Of a stretch of 64,000 bases of DNA, positions 45,853 through 58,620 are shown one piece after another. The notes under the pieces were generated by a model. The model was not told the origin of the DNA. It saw only the letters and a program-made list of their open reading frames with translations, and did not search any database. The position numbers and the translations under genes are program-made. The stretch comes from Sabellastarte sp. h YS-2021 (Eukaryota; Annelida; Polychaeta; Sabellida; Sabellidae): assembly GCA_964017235.1 (NCBI GenBank), contig OZ024928.1:3100001-3164000 (forward strand). The letters are read 5' to 3'. How positions within the stretch are numbered: the first letter of the stretch is position 1; each line of letters begins with the position of its first letter.

Positions 45853-46840
45853 TCATTTTATAGGGCTGCTACATCGTTTGCTTGGGGTTGGTCCCCTGTC
45901 TGCTCCACCCCGTTCTGTCCTCAGCATATTGTTCAACATCACACATGTACAAACAATGTCTCTGACAACCCTTGGCCTTTGCTCCATGGTGCCCAGTAGT
46001 ACCCTGAACTGGCTCAGTAATATTCCAAAGGTGTTTTCCACTACCCTTCTGCCTCTGGAGATCCTGGAGTTGGCTATTATTTCTTCCTTTGTAAGTTGTC
46101 TTCTGCTGTAGGGTTTCACCATCCATGACATCAGGGCAAAGGCATTATTACCTAGGAAGAAATAGTACAAATCTGGCTTGACCCACAATCTATCCACAGG
46201 AATCTGTATTCTGCATTAACCATGACTTACAGAACCAGGGAAAAGAAACCCTTGTACTTGTAATAGTCACTGCCTGATTTTTTTTACTTTTTCATAGTGA
46301 TATGCTTCCTGTCTAGGGCCCTAGAGTGTGGGGGACATTCCATCTGGTTCTGAACTTTAGCTGCGCCCTTTTCACTCATCAGGGCTAGTAGGGCAGCGCA
46401 AATAATCATCCTGGAATTCAGTAAGGATGGCTCGCTAGACCTTGGGTACTAATTTACAGATGATGGTTCAGTCAACCAGCCAGTAAAACTGCAAGGAGGT
46501 GTAGGGCTGCCATATTGCCAGGTGTCTCAGCGTTATTGCAAGTTTAAGTCAAACTTCTAAGGGTTTCCTGGAATTGGTGACTGACTTCTTGATGTGGTGG
46601 TGTACGCGTTCTCCACTGAGATCAAAAAAGGCAGGCGGGATCCTGACACAATTCTGGTATCCTGGGATGTCAGTGTGTATTAAGATAGACAAGATGTTGC
46701 TATAGAATTTTTTTTGTCTTCAAAGTTGCCAGGACATGACCCAAGGGTTTGGGGGCTTGGTGGGGGGTGGCTGGGTCTGTAGCTGTGGTGCCGTTTGTAG
46801 GGCAGGTGATGGTCCAGGGTTCAGATGTGTCCTTCTCTGT
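45853..46840 (-). pseudogene. Harbinger transposase, unit copy 2
   Basis: Duplicate of 40031-41017 with the same GNNAF change, RRVVEN Glu and interrupted middle. The N-terminal exon carries an extra T in the run near 46716. Confidence 0.86.
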
Positions 46841-48582
46841 CTGCAAATCATGATGAAAATCAAAATATTAAACACAATAAAACAGAAGTACCATAAGGTT
46901 CTGTAGAAAGTCTCTCTGATGCGTAGCTGGCATCTTTGCAGTGCCAAATGATTTTGACAGCCAAAGGGGGTTTGTGTAGTGTGGGTTCGATCCTGACTCT
47001 GGATTCCCACTCAAAGAATAATTCAGTCCAGTCATGGTGGGTCCGAAAAGTGCTCCAGTCCTGTCAGTTTTGTCAATATGGCTTGTCGGAGGTTGATATG
47101 GCTGTTCGGAGTTTACAGCTTGTCCTGGTAGTTTCCCCACTTGTGATGGAGAAAATCATCCCGACCCCAACTCAGGTCAGGAGTTAGATTCAGACAAGCC
47201 GGGACGTACTATGTCCTGTTGGGGAGATGTAACCGACCCATCTTTTCTGATGTTTTCTGATTTTTGTCCCCGATTCCCCAACTTTTGCAACCGACCCTAG
47301 AGTCAGAGAGTCAGTTATAGTGGAACACCCCCATTAGTGTACATTCTGTAAGGGTCTTAAACCCAGGGGCCCAAAGTGCATATGTTTAGTATATCTAGTA
47401 AACGAGCATATAACAAATTAATTTTCAGCCCTAGTGTTGTTTCATAACAATTGCTTCTTAGCTCAGCTCACTATAATACTGTGTCTTTAGATACATTTTC
47501 ATTGTGTTATTTCTCTTGTACCTTTACATAACTTGCACTAGCCGCTGAGGATCTACATTGACACTAGAATAACATAGTATATTTAATTGAATTTTGAAGT
47601 ATTTACTTTGTTTTCTTTAAAACATTTGAAACACGTTTGTAGCTTGTCTTCGAAATTCCAGGTCAGCTTGGTCTCAAAATTTTTGCACAATTTTTGGCCT
47701 CAGTCTTGAGACCTCCTTAAGGTTCTCAGTGGCCTAGTGGGTCAGCAGGTTGAATATCTAATCAGTCTCCTCCATGCGGTTTTGACTCCTACAAGTAACA
47801 ATGCTGAGGACCTGTCCAAATATGACCCTGGATGGTAAAACTGTAATTTGACTTTGTGACCTCTCTGTTAATATGAAAGAGGTGTTCCTTTTGCGATATG
47901 ATTTGTTTGTGGGCTTCCAAATAAGTATTTCATATGTTTGACACTTCAGAATAAATCTTTTCCTAACAACACATCCAAAATAGTTTCAATGTCGATATTT
48001 ACATAAATAATCAAAAAATAAATAATAAAGTAAGTGAATGAAATATTCATTTAATAATTTAATGTTTCGCCAGTTATAATTTCATGTACGAATATGTGTT
48101 AAAAGAAATTTTAATGTCTCATTCTAATTAACAAGTAATACTCGTGATATTCACTGATATTGGGGGTTGGCATTTAAGTGTCAACGTTAATCATCCATCA
48201 TACCCATCAGCTACAAATTTTCCATTTATAAGTTGGCATGACCTACAGCCACATGGGTCGTTCTGATTGGTCAGCAATTTGATCCCCCAGTATTGATCTT
48301 GATGCAGTACTTTCCACACAAAGTTGGGGCTAGGTGCTGTGATGTTTCACTCACTTCTCTCCCACCTCTGAGGTTGAGGGTTGGTATAAATATATACTAC
48401 ACAAGTCAGAGTCCTGTATTAAAGCCAGGGGCTAAGAAATGAATTAGCATATATGTTAAACTAAGTTTATTTTAATTAATACAAGCACAAACATTATACA
48501 TCTTATGATATATAAACTAATGAGAGAGATAGTTTAATTTAGATAGTATAAGTTTAATTTAGTTTAAGTTTAATTAATTAAT

Positions 48583-48861
48583 TTGTTTTATTTAATTAAG
48601 TTTATTTTAGATAGTATAGAATTAATTCACCCCTACACACTACTTCCCGAAATACATGGCGTAGTACCCCTAAACTCAAGTTTCTTCATACCCCCACTTT
48701 CGTTCGTAGAGTTCATAAATCAAACACTTTCTAATTCTTTCAGTCACTATGCCCCAGTTCTTTGGAACTCCTTCCCCTTTCAAAAAAGAAATAGTCCCTC
48801 TGTCGCATCTTTCAGGAAATACCCCAAAACCCACCTCTTTAATTCCAGTTTACCAACTTAG
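48583..48861 (+). pseudogene. L2-like LINE 3' coding end, unit copy 2
   Basis: Duplicate of 42761-43039; identical protein reading. Confidence 0.75.
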
Positions 48862-49367
48862 TCTCCTTCCCTCTCGGTCAAACCCGAAACTCTGGATCAC
48901 TGACCTTGAACACCCCTCGACTCTCCTTATTAAAAATGACTTTTGTTAATTAGTGCACAGAGTTCCCCTTAGTGGGGAAGATATTGCACCTGCAAAGTAG
49001 TAGATTATATTAGATTAGATAGTATAATAATTTATTAGATAGATATAATAAAGAGTATACATATATGTAGGAGTGCATTATGCAAACCAGAATACTAGTT
49101 ACACGATTACAAAGAATCCTGAATGTTAAGAAAGGTAGAAAAATACTGAGTAGCCTGTTCAGAGATGACCCTAGCTCCCAAAAAGTCATAGCATCACCAA
49201 CTTTGACTTCTGTTATGTAATTGGTGTGTAAATATGAACAAATCTTTTGTTGTGTGACTTGAGTGTATTATTTCTAAATTTTACTTTGCTAAATATGGTA
49301 CATAGTTATTTTTAGTTTTACAACCAAGTGACCACATGTACTTTTGTGTGAGTGTGTATTAGTACTA

Positions 49368-49427
49368 CTGCCTTGCTACCAATTATCGCCGGGTACCAAT
49401 TATCGCCAGACAGAATTCAAATAGATA
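49368..49427. mobile_element. Truncated left end of pogo-type MITE, unit 2/3 junction
   Basis: Same truncated terminal repeat and same junction as at 43547. Confidence 0.92.
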
Positions 49428-50628
49428 GAGATTTTTGAATGTGTTGTATCAATTTATTTAATTATCTGAACAATTTTAAATAATCTTAAATGTCAGTTAG
49501 CAAGTGTAACTTTTGTTCAGGTCAGCTCAGGGTAATCCCTATTAAGCAGTAGTAGTATGAAACACTTACAAAGTGCCAAAATTGATGAAGACATCCTCCA
49601 AGGCATTGGTGCCTGAGAAGGGATAGTCCAGTTTCCGGGAGGAAGTCCACGTCTATTAACTCTCTCTAATAATTCTTTATCATAACTGATGATTAACACA
49701 TAATTGTTTTAATTTCACCTTAAGCTGACATCAGATCTCCAATTAGGGCCACCTTAACCCCGAGGTGACCCTCACATTTTTCAGTGTGTACAGGTATCTA
49801 CTGACTAATGCATGTTGTCTTAAAAGTGTATTAGGGCCACCTTCACCTTCATCTGCCCACCTGGAAACCATCTTGTTATGGATCTGTTTGGCTTGTCGAT
49901 CACACCTCCTGTATTGTCCTATACTATAACCATCATAGTTAAGTAACAGGACAACACCTCTTGACAGGCCGTAGATACCAACTGACCATACTTGAAAGGA
50001 AACGGGTCTGTTGCAAACATTACCAACATGACTTGGACTCATCCGGTCAAGGGGAAGCTCCCAAGTCTTCAACCATAGAGTGGATAACATCTCAGCAGGA
50101 CAAGCCGGGAACACATCACGACAAGCCATAAGGAGAAACCAACAAGGCAGTTACAGCAATAGACAAGCTGCGGACTATGTAGGACAAGCCATTTTCATCT
50201 TTCCGACCAACAGCTTCTCTGTGATGAAATCTCTGTGTATATAATGCAAGTCAGTTTGCGCATTGCATCATTTGTAATCTGGCAACTGACGTATTACATC
50301 TGGCAGCATTTCTGGATAGGACTTAGTGTTGAGTTACAAGTTGGGTTGACTTTGGATTTTAGGATTTTTTTTTTAACGCTGCTTTTACAATAAATGGGTC
50401 CTTAAAAGGGCAAAAGAGTAAGAAAGATAGAAGTTCCCACAGAGAGTGTTCCTGAATTTCAGCTGGAGGACACAGTGGCACATATACAGTGAAGGAGGGA
50501 GGAGAGAGAGACAAGACAAAGGAAAGAAGAGGCACAGAAACCATGGGGGAAGCCAGGAGGGAGGAACTATACAGTCAGCAGACGAGCGAGTGTCACAAAA
50601 GCATGCAAGGTCACACAAAAGTTAGGAG

Positions 50629-51274
50629 TTGTACAAGACTAATGAACATTTGAAGGACAAAGCAAGAAAAGAGTGTCTCTTGGAGAGGTTCACTAAAAGT
50701 CGAAAGCTGTCTATCAAGGCGTACAAGACCTGGTTTACATTGACAATGACACGTTACAGGATGCTTATGCAATCCAAGTCTGGACAGGCCCCAAAAGAGA
50801 TGACAAAAGGCAGAACTGGATACACGATAATTTCACTTTATAAAGTTGCACATCAGATACCACAGCCAAGGAGCCAGTGCATCTGGTGATTCAGCACATA
50901 ACATCTCCAGAGCTTCAACAGACACAGACAATAATTATGGAGATTAGGATGCGATCAGACACCACAATACACCCTTAAGTTACAAACCCCCTGTGCACTT
51001 TCAGCACGTTCTTCAGCACAAGACATCTCCAGAGCTTCAACCAACATGGACAGTATGGAGATCAGCATGCCATCAGACACCACAATACAGGCTTCAGTTT
51101 CAAGCCCCAGCAGTTTCAACACATTCTTTAGTTGACCAGCAGGTTATGGACCAGTTCACACAGATGAGAACCATGCTGCCATCATTCCTTGGGCAAGAGC
51201 AGGAGACAACAAGAACAGCCTACCGCAACTACCTGACATCAGAAGAGGATACCTTAGAAGATAAAGACTTTTAA
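50629..51274 (+). pseudogene. MADF-like Harbinger protein, unit copy 3
   Basis: Duplicate of 44807-45452, with the same one-base deletion after KEMTK. Confidence 0.75.
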
Positions 51275-51674
51275 ACATTCAGAAATGAGGCTGTGAAAAT
51301 TCTAGGCAGATTCTAGAGCAGGGCTTGCCTCAATTGGTCTTTTTCAGAACTACGTGAATCTTCCAAAAACAATTTAACCGCTACATGTTCTAAAAAATTC
51401 AACACACAAGCATAGCACCACAGCATGACACCAGCTTAAATAAAAGTTCTTGAAATAATTTGGTAGTCCTGAAAAGGATTGATGGTAGTCCTGAAAAGGA
51501 CTGATAGATGCCAGCTTCAGGATTGTTTGTTGACACATCTCAGATCCGGTCTTCCTGCCAAGCCAATGTCCCCACATGATTGAAGTAGTCTTTCAGTAGT
51601 TCTTATTGATGTTTGGCTTCCCTCAAAATGACAAAGGATTCCTGTAGTTTTCATTAGGTACATACACCACCTGT

Positions 51675-52662
51675 TCATTTTATAGGGCTGCTACATCGTT
51701 TGCTTGGGGTTGGTCCCCTGTCTGCTCCACCCCGTTCTGTCCTCAGCATATTGTTCAACATCACACATGTACAAACAATGTCTCTGACAACCCTTGGCCT
51801 TTGCTCCATGGTGCCCAGTAGTACCCTGAACTGGCTCAGTAATATTCCAAAGGTGTTTTCCACTACCCTTCTGCCTCTGGAGATCCTGGAGTTGGCTATT
51901 ATTTCTTCCTTTGTAAGTTGTCTTCTGCTGTAGGGTTTCACCATCCATGACATCAGGGCAAAGGCATTATTACCTAGGAAGAAATAGTACAAATCTGGCT
52001 TGACCCACAATCTATCCACAGAAATCTGTATTCTGCATTAACCATGACTTACAGAACCAGGGAAAAGAAACCCTTGTACTTGTAATAGTCACTGCCTGAT
52101 TTTTTTTACTTTTTCATAGTGATATGCTTCCTGTCTAGGGCCCTAGAGTGTGGGGGACATTCCATCTGGTTCTGAACTTTAGCTGCGCCCTTTTCACTCA
52201 TCAGGGCTAGTAGGGCAGCGCAAATAATCATCCTGGAATTCAGTAAGGATGGCTCGCTAGACCTTGGGTACTAATTTACAGATGATGGTTCAGTCAACCA
52301 GCCAGTAAAACTGCAAGGAGGTGTAGGGCTGCCATATTGCCAGGTGTCTCAGCGTTATTGCAAGTTTAAGTCAAACTTCTAAGGGTTTCCTGGAATTGGT
52401 GACTGACTTCTTGATGTGGTGGTGTACGCGTTCTCCACTGAGATCAAAAAAGGCAGGCGGGATCCTGACACAATTCTGGTATCCTGGGATGTCAGTGTGT
52501 ATTAAGATAGACAAGATGTTGCTATAGAATTTTTTTTGTCTTCAAAGTTGCCAGGACATGACCCAAGGGTTTGGGGGCTTGGTGGGGGGTGGCTGGGTCT
52601 GTAGCTGTGGTGCCGTTTGTAGGGCAGGTGATGGTCCAGGGTTCAGATGTGTCCTTCTCTGT
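51675..52662 (-). pseudogene. Harbinger transposase, unit copy 3
   Basis: Duplicate of 45853-46840, identical in the C-terminal reading. Confidence 0.86.
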
Positions 52663-54404
52663 CTGCAAATCATGATGAAAATCAAAATATTAAACACAAT
52701 AAAACAGAAGTACCATAAGGTTCTGTAGAAAGTCTCTCTGATGCGTAGCTGGCATCTTTGCAGTGCCAAATGATTTTGACAGCCAAAGGGGGTTTGTGTA
52801 GTGTGGGTTCGATCCTGACTCTGGATTCCCACTCAAAGAATAATTCAGTCCAGTCATGGTGGGTCCGAAAAGTGCTCCAGTCCTGTCAGTTTTGTCAATA
52901 TGGCTTGTCGGAGGTTGATATGGCTGTTCGGAGTTTACAGCTTGTCCTGGTAGTTTCCCCACTTGTGATGGAGAAAATCATCCCGACCCCAACTCAGGTC
53001 AGGAGTTAGATTCAGACAAGCCGGGACGTACTATGTCCTGTTGGGGAGATGTAACCGACCCATCTTTTCTGATGTTTTCTGATTTTTGTCCCCGATTCCC
53101 CAACTTTTGCAACCGACCCTAGAGTCAGAGAGTCAGTTATAGTGGAACACCCCCATTAGTGTACATTCTGTAAGGGTCTTAAACCCAGGGGCCCAAAGTG
53201 CATATGTTTAGTATATCTAGTAAACGAGCATATAACAAATTAATTTTCAGCCCTAGTGTTGTTTCATAACAATTGCTTCTTAGCTCAGCTCACTATAATA
53301 CTGTGTCTTTAGATACATTTTCATTGTGTTATTTCTCTTGTACCTTTACATAACTTGCACTAGCCGCTGAGGATCTACATTGACACTAGAATAACATAGT
53401 ATATTTAATTGAATTTTGAAGTATTTACTTTGTTTTCTTTAAAACATTTGAAACACGTTTGTAGCTTGTCTTCGAAATTCCAGGTCAGCTTGGTCTCCAA
53501 ATTTTTGCACAATTTTTGGCCTCAGTCTTGAGACCTCCTTAAGGTTCTCAGTGGCCTAGTGGGTCAGCAGGTTGAATATCTAATCAGTCTCCTCCATGCG
53601 GTTTTGACTCCTACAAGTAACAATGCTGAGGACCTGTCCAAATATGACCCTGGATGGTAAAACTGTAATTTGACTTTGTGACCTCTCTGTTAATATGAAA
53701 GAGGTGTTCCTTTTGCGATATGATTTGTTTGTGGGCTTCCAAATAAGTATTTCATATGTTTGACACTTCAGAATAAATCTTTTCCTAACAACACATCCAA
53801 AATAGTTTCAATGTCGATATTTACATAAATAATCAAAAAATAAATAATAAAGTAAGTGAATGAAATATTCATTTAATAATTTAATGTTTCGCCAGTTATA
53901 ATTTCATGTACGAATATGTGTTAAAAGAAATTTTAATGTCTCATTCTAATTAACAAGTAATACTCGTGATATTCACTGATATTGGGGGTTGGCATTTAAG
54001 TGTCAACGTTAATCATCCATCACACCCATCAGCTACAAATTTTCCATTTATAAGTTGGCATGACCTACAGCCACATGGGTCGTTCTGATTGGTCAGCAAT
54101 TTGATCCCCCAGTATTGATCTTGATGCAGTACTTTCCACACAAAGTTGGGGCTAGGTGCTGTGATGTTTCACTCACTTCTCTCCCACCTCTGAGGTTGAG
54201 GGTTGGTATAAATATATACTACACAAGTCAGAGTCCTGTATTAAAGCCAGGGGCTAAGAAATGAATTAGCATATATGTTAAACTAAGTTTATTTTAATTA
54301 ATACAAGCACAAACATTATACATCTTATGATATATAAACTAATGAGAGAGATAGTTTAATTTAGATAGTATAAGTTTAATTTAGTTTAAGTTTAATTAAT
54401 TAAT

Positions 54405-54683
54405 TTGTTTTATTTAATTAAGTTTATTTTAGATAGTATAGAATTAATTCACCCCTACACACTACTTCCCGAAATACATGGCGTAGTACCCCTAAACTCA
54501 AGTTCCTTCATACCCCCACTTTCGTTCGTAGAGTTCATAAATCAAACACTTTCTAATTCTTTCAGTCACTATGCCCCAGTTCTTTGGAACTCCTTCCCCT
54601 TTCAAAAAAGAAATAGTCCCTCTGTCGCATCTTTCAGGAAATACCCCAAAACCCACCTCTTTAATTCCAGTTTACCAACTTAG
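54405..54683 (+). pseudogene. L2-like LINE 3' coding end, unit copy 3
   Basis: Duplicate of 42761-43039 with one residue change (NSSSFIPP against NSSFFIPP). Confidence 0.75.
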
Positions 54684-55189
54684 TCTCCTTCCCTCTCGGT
54701 CAAACCCGAAACTCTGGATCACTGACCTTGAACACCCCTCGACTCTCCTTATTAAAAATGACTTTTGTTAATTAGTGCACAGAGTTCCCCTTAGTGGGGA
54801 AGATATTGCACCTGCAAAGTAGTAGATTATATTAGATTAGATAGTATAATAATTTATTAGATAGATATAATAAAGAGTATACATATATGTAGGAGTGCAT
54901 TATGCAAACCAGAATACTAGTTACACGATTACAAAGAATCCTGAATGTTAAGAAAGGTAGAAAAATACTGAGTAGCCTGTTCAGAGATGACCCTAGCTCC
55001 CAAAAAGTCATAGCATCACCAACTTTGACTTCTGTTATGTAATTGGTGTGTAAATATGAACAAATCTTTTGTTGTGTGACTTGAGTGTATTATTTCTAAA
55101 TTTTACTTTGCTAAATATGGTACATAGTTATTTTTAGTTTTACAACCAAGTGACCACATGTACTTTTGTGTGAGTGTGTATTAGTACTA

Positions 55190-55423
55190 CTGCCTTGCTA
55201 CCAATTATCGCCGGGTACCAATTATCGCCAGACAGAATTCAAATAGATATAACTTCACCAAAATAGCATCCAAAGTCTAGTAAATAAGGTAAAACTATTT
55301 CCAAAGTGAATGGAACAAATACACAACAAAAATCTTTTAAAATATATGACCATTACTGAAATATGAATGTTTTATTTTCTGGTGGCGATAATTGGTAGCC
55401 GGCGATAATTGGTAGCAAGGCAG
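55190..55423. mobile_element. Intact 234-bp pogo-type MITE with TA target duplication
   Basis: The left terminal repeat (55190-55231) and the reversed right one (55380-55423) both read CTGCCTTGCTACCAATTATC and then GCC, followed by a second ACCAATTATCGCC; they differ at about one base in 40. TA flanks both sides (55188-55189 and 55424-55425). The interior is AT-rich and non-coding. The terminal repeat is built like that of the pogo-like element at 59792. Confidence 0.93.
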
Positions 55424-55740
55424 TAAGTTTAAATGTCATAATTGAATAACTGATAGTAAAACTTGGAAGGTTTCATATTACAAAGCGTTTGTTTGTCTGA
55501 ATAGAATATCACATGGTATTTAGTCATGTTTGTCTGTAATTAATCATGGACTTATTTCTTGGTTACAGTATTGAATTATATTACAGAATTATATTGTTAA
55601 TAGTAATAATAATATAATAATAATAGTAGGATTTATATAGCGCAAAATTGATACAAATCCTCTAATGCGCTTGAGTCCAAGAAGGGAGAGTCCAGGGACA
55701 GGCATGGGTCGACATCTAAAAAGCGCCCGCCAGGGTATAA

Positions 55741-57680
55741 CTAAGGTGGGGGGTATGCCAGCCTAAACAAGTAGGTCTTTAGCTGGCTTCTGAAACCATC
55801 TATTGTTTGCTGAGATCTGACAGTCTGTGGCAGCTTGTTCCATTCGGCTGGTGCAGCTACTGCAAAGCCACGCCTGCCTATGTGCTTATTAGGGCGGGTT
55901 GAGGAAATAGATAGCCTATTGCCACGAGTGAGACTGCTCGATCTTATTAAAGCTGAAAGATACGGGGGCTGTGAAAGATTAATAGCCTTGAATACCAAAA
56001 GGTTGTACTTAAACAGGATGCGATGTTGAATTGGAAGCCAGTGGAATTTTTTCAAAAAGGGTGTAACATGACTCATTTTGGCAAGTCTGAAGATGATACG
56101 CAAAGAGCATTCTGAACTCTCTGTAGTTTGGCTATGTTGGACTTGCTTACCCAATAGAGTAAAGAGTTACAGTAGTCTAGACGACTACTGACCATAGCGT
56201 TTGCCAGAAGTATTGTTGTCTCAACTCCAAGGAATTTGCGAATTCGTCACAAATCACGAAGATGATAGTAACATGCTCTGCAAACCTTGGCAACATGATT
56301 GTCAAAGGAGTTGTCTGAGTCGAAAATAACACCCAGATTTTTTACTTCCACCGACGGAGAGATATTGTTTTGGAGGAGTGGAACAGGGAAATTTGGTGCA
56401 AGCGACTCTCTGATGGCTTTTTGACCTATAATGATAAATTCGGTTTTTTCTGGGTTTAGTTTTAGTTTGACACCGTCCATCCACTCCTGTACAGACTTGA
56501 GACACTCGGTCAGCTCTTCCATGCTAGAGTCAAAATTCCTGGAGTCAACTGCTAGGTAGATCTGGGTGTCATCGGCATACAGGTGATGAGTAACATTGAA
56601 TTTTGAAATAACTTGACTGAGGGGACTAGTGTAGAGGGTGAAAAGGAGAGGACCCAGTACACAGCCTTGGGGGACTCCGAAAGGGAGAATTACCGCCTCA
56701 GAGAAACTATCACCTATTTTAATTTTTTGTTTACGGTTTGAAAGATACGATTTGATCCATGACAAAACAGAACCATCTAGACCAAACCAGTCATGCATGC
56801 AGTCATACAAAAGAGAATGATCAATCGTATCAAACGCTGCAGATAGGTCTAATAATGTTAGGGCCACTGCCTTTCCTGAGTCCATTGAGAGAGCTATATC
56901 ATTTTGAATCTTCAACAATGCGGTTTCAGTGGAGTGGGAACTCTTATAAGCAGACTGGTTAACATTTAAGAGCCCCTCGTGCGAAATAAATTCATTTAGC
57001 TGCTTTGCCACCACCTTCTCAATAAGTTTAGATATAAAGCTGAGGTTTGACGCCGGCCTGTAGTTTTTGAGGATATTTCTATCAAGGCTCGGCTTCTTTT
57101 GAAGCGGGGTGACATATGCCATCTTAAAACAGTTGGGGAAACTACCTTCTGTGATTGAATAATTTACAATTTTAGTGATGGGGGTGATGAGAATATCAGC
57201 ACACTCCTTGACCAGTGACGTCGGAATCGGGTCAAGGTCACATGATTTGGATGGTGAGGACTTTAGAATTTTGAGTAGTTCTTCCTCGGACACAGGTGTG
57301 AAAGAGGACAGAGTATTTTTAGTGGGGTTGGGTCTAGTAACTGAAGATGGTATTGATGACTGCAGTGTGGATCTTATCTTGAGGATTTTGTCATAGAAGA
57401 ACTTGCAGAAAGTGTTCGCAAGGTCAGTTTTATTTGTGTAGTCTGGTAGAACAGCAACAGAGGACCTGTGTAAGATCTTTTTGAAACAGTTCCACAGAGC
57501 CTTGGGATTTCCTTGGTTTTCCGCCACAATGTTGGAATAATGATTGCATTTGGACTTCTCTAGCAGGAAATTATAGTGGTTGATTGCAGCCCGGTATCGG
57601 CTACGATTACTGGCTGAGTTTTCACGACGCCATGCCCGCTCATATTCCCTCTTGAGTCGTTTTCTTTGAGGATGTCACAG
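55741..57680 (-). pseudogene. LINE reverse transcriptase and C-terminal region
   Basis: 56247-57527 (open further upstream to a TGA at about 57677) contains RT blocks in order: CDLDPIPTSLVKECADIL, PLQKKPSLDRNILKNYRP with SNLSFISKLIEKV, QSAYKSSHSTETALL, VALTLLDLSAAFDTIDHSLL (first catalytic Asp), GVPQGCVLGPLLFTLY, HLYADDTQIY (YADD catalytic pair), LKLNPEKTEFIIIG and VKNLGVIFD. It stops at HLRDL with TGA where a CGA Arg codon would keep the frame. 55741-56154 continues after a frameshift with LKKFHWLPIQHRILFKYNLL and FAVAAPAEWNKLPQTVR. Well preserved but not translatable as one protein. Confidence 0.93.
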
Positions 57681-57681
57681 T

Positions 57682-58620
57682 TCATGAAACCAGTCTCGGT
57701 ATATTTTTCTTCATGATTGGGGCGTGCTTGTCAAGAAGGCTTCTCAAAGTATTGAAGTATTGATGACTGAGAAGACCGGCAGTTTTGTACGGGCATCTAA
57801 TGAGGTCGGATTTCAGGATATCCATTCTAAAATCTGAAATATTTATCTTGTGAATTTTACGGATGGGAACACATTGAAACTTACAGGATTCCCTGACAGG
57901 GAAGATAAAGCTGAATATGATTGTCTGGTGGTCTGATAGTCCCCCAATAACTTTGGGTCTAATGGCCCAGGAGAAGGAATCCCTCACACATAGAGCATCC
58001 AAAATATGACCCTGAATATGTGTGGGTGTATTGACAAGTTGTGTAAAACTGAATTGCTCAAGGATATCATAAAATTTCAGTGTCCAGGTGTCATGTTTAT
58101 CCAGATGAAAATTAAGATCACCAAGGAGAATATTTTCATAGCCTGATAAAGCAGCACCTTTGAGGAACATGCCAAATTCGTCCAGGAACTGCGACTTTGA
58201 GAGATTTGGGGGCCTGTAGACTACATGAAATATAACATCTTTAGCACCCTCAGTGCTAATCTGAATGGAGATACTTTCAAAAGCCTGATAACTGTTTTTT
58301 GAAACTTGCTCAAAACTCAGGTCTTCCTTGATGAAAAAGCCAACTCCACCCCCTTTCTTGACATTTCGAGGTACATGTGTGAACTTATAACCAGGAGGTG
58401 TGATACTAGAGATAAAACTTTCAGTATCCTCTGGCCTAAGCCATGTCTCAGTGACAGCTATAAGATCAGCATTGTTATCTTTGACGAACTCCAGAAAGAC
58501 AGCCGATTTATTTCTGATAGATCTAACATTGAGAAGACAACCATTAAGAGATCTAGAACCAGGGCCTGGATTGAGACTAATATCACCCGAAAGAGCTAGG
58601 AGCAATGATGTCCATGACAA
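57682..58620 (-). pseudogene. LINE N-terminus and APE-type endonuclease
   Basis: 312 codons from an ATG at 58620. After a 20-residue leader ending in a 2A-like motif, the endonuclease motifs are complete: LLNVRSIRNK (Asn), DLIAVTETWL (Glu), VVYRPP, ENILLGDLNFH (Asp/Asn) and GLSDHQTIIF (Asp/His). The enzyme nicks target DNA to prime reverse transcription. The frame ends at NIPRLVS, where a frameshift leads to the RT part. Confidence 0.93.
58561..58584 (-). other. 2A-like ribosome-skipping motif
   Basis: Residues 13-20 of the LINE ORF read DISLNPGP, preceded by LLLALSG. The consensus of 2A peptides is DxExNPGP; here the Glu is Ser, the rest fits. In several animal LINEs a 2A sits at this same N-terminal position. 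Confidence 0.7.

Larger units (their letters stand above)
43921..47353. mobile_element. Harbinger transposon, tandem unit copy 2
   Basis: Same structure as 38098-41530 with few substitutions. Copy-specific changes include GGTGTCTAC near 43971. Confidence 0.75.
49743..53175. mobile_element. Harbinger transposon, tandem unit copy 3
   Basis: Same structure as copies 1 and 2. Shares most copy-2 variants and has private ones (for example CACAGAAATC near 52019). Confidence 0.75.
37780..55249 (+). repeat. Three head-to-tail copies of a 5.82-kb unit
   Basis: Units: 37780-43602, 43603-49424 and 49425-55246 (period 5823 then 5822). Each begins ATAGAGATTTTTGAATG and ends ACAGAATTCAAATAG. Units 2 and 3 share bases that differ from unit 1 (for example GCAAGAAAAG against GAAAGAAAAG near 39020, GACAGCC against GCCAGCC near 41134), and each also has private differences (for example TCTCCAAATT at 53495 in unit 3). 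The junctions share the 3-bp word ATA between the two outer breakpoints. Confidence 0.97.

Noticed and set aside
37780..55249. Tandem array as satellite or rDNA
   Set aside because: Units carry transposon and LINE fragments, no rRNA, and only three copies with defined borders.
37780..55249. Tandem array as a pure assembly duplicate
   Set aside because: Copies carry private and shared variants, which a pasted duplicate would lack. A haplotype effect cannot be excluded fully without reads.
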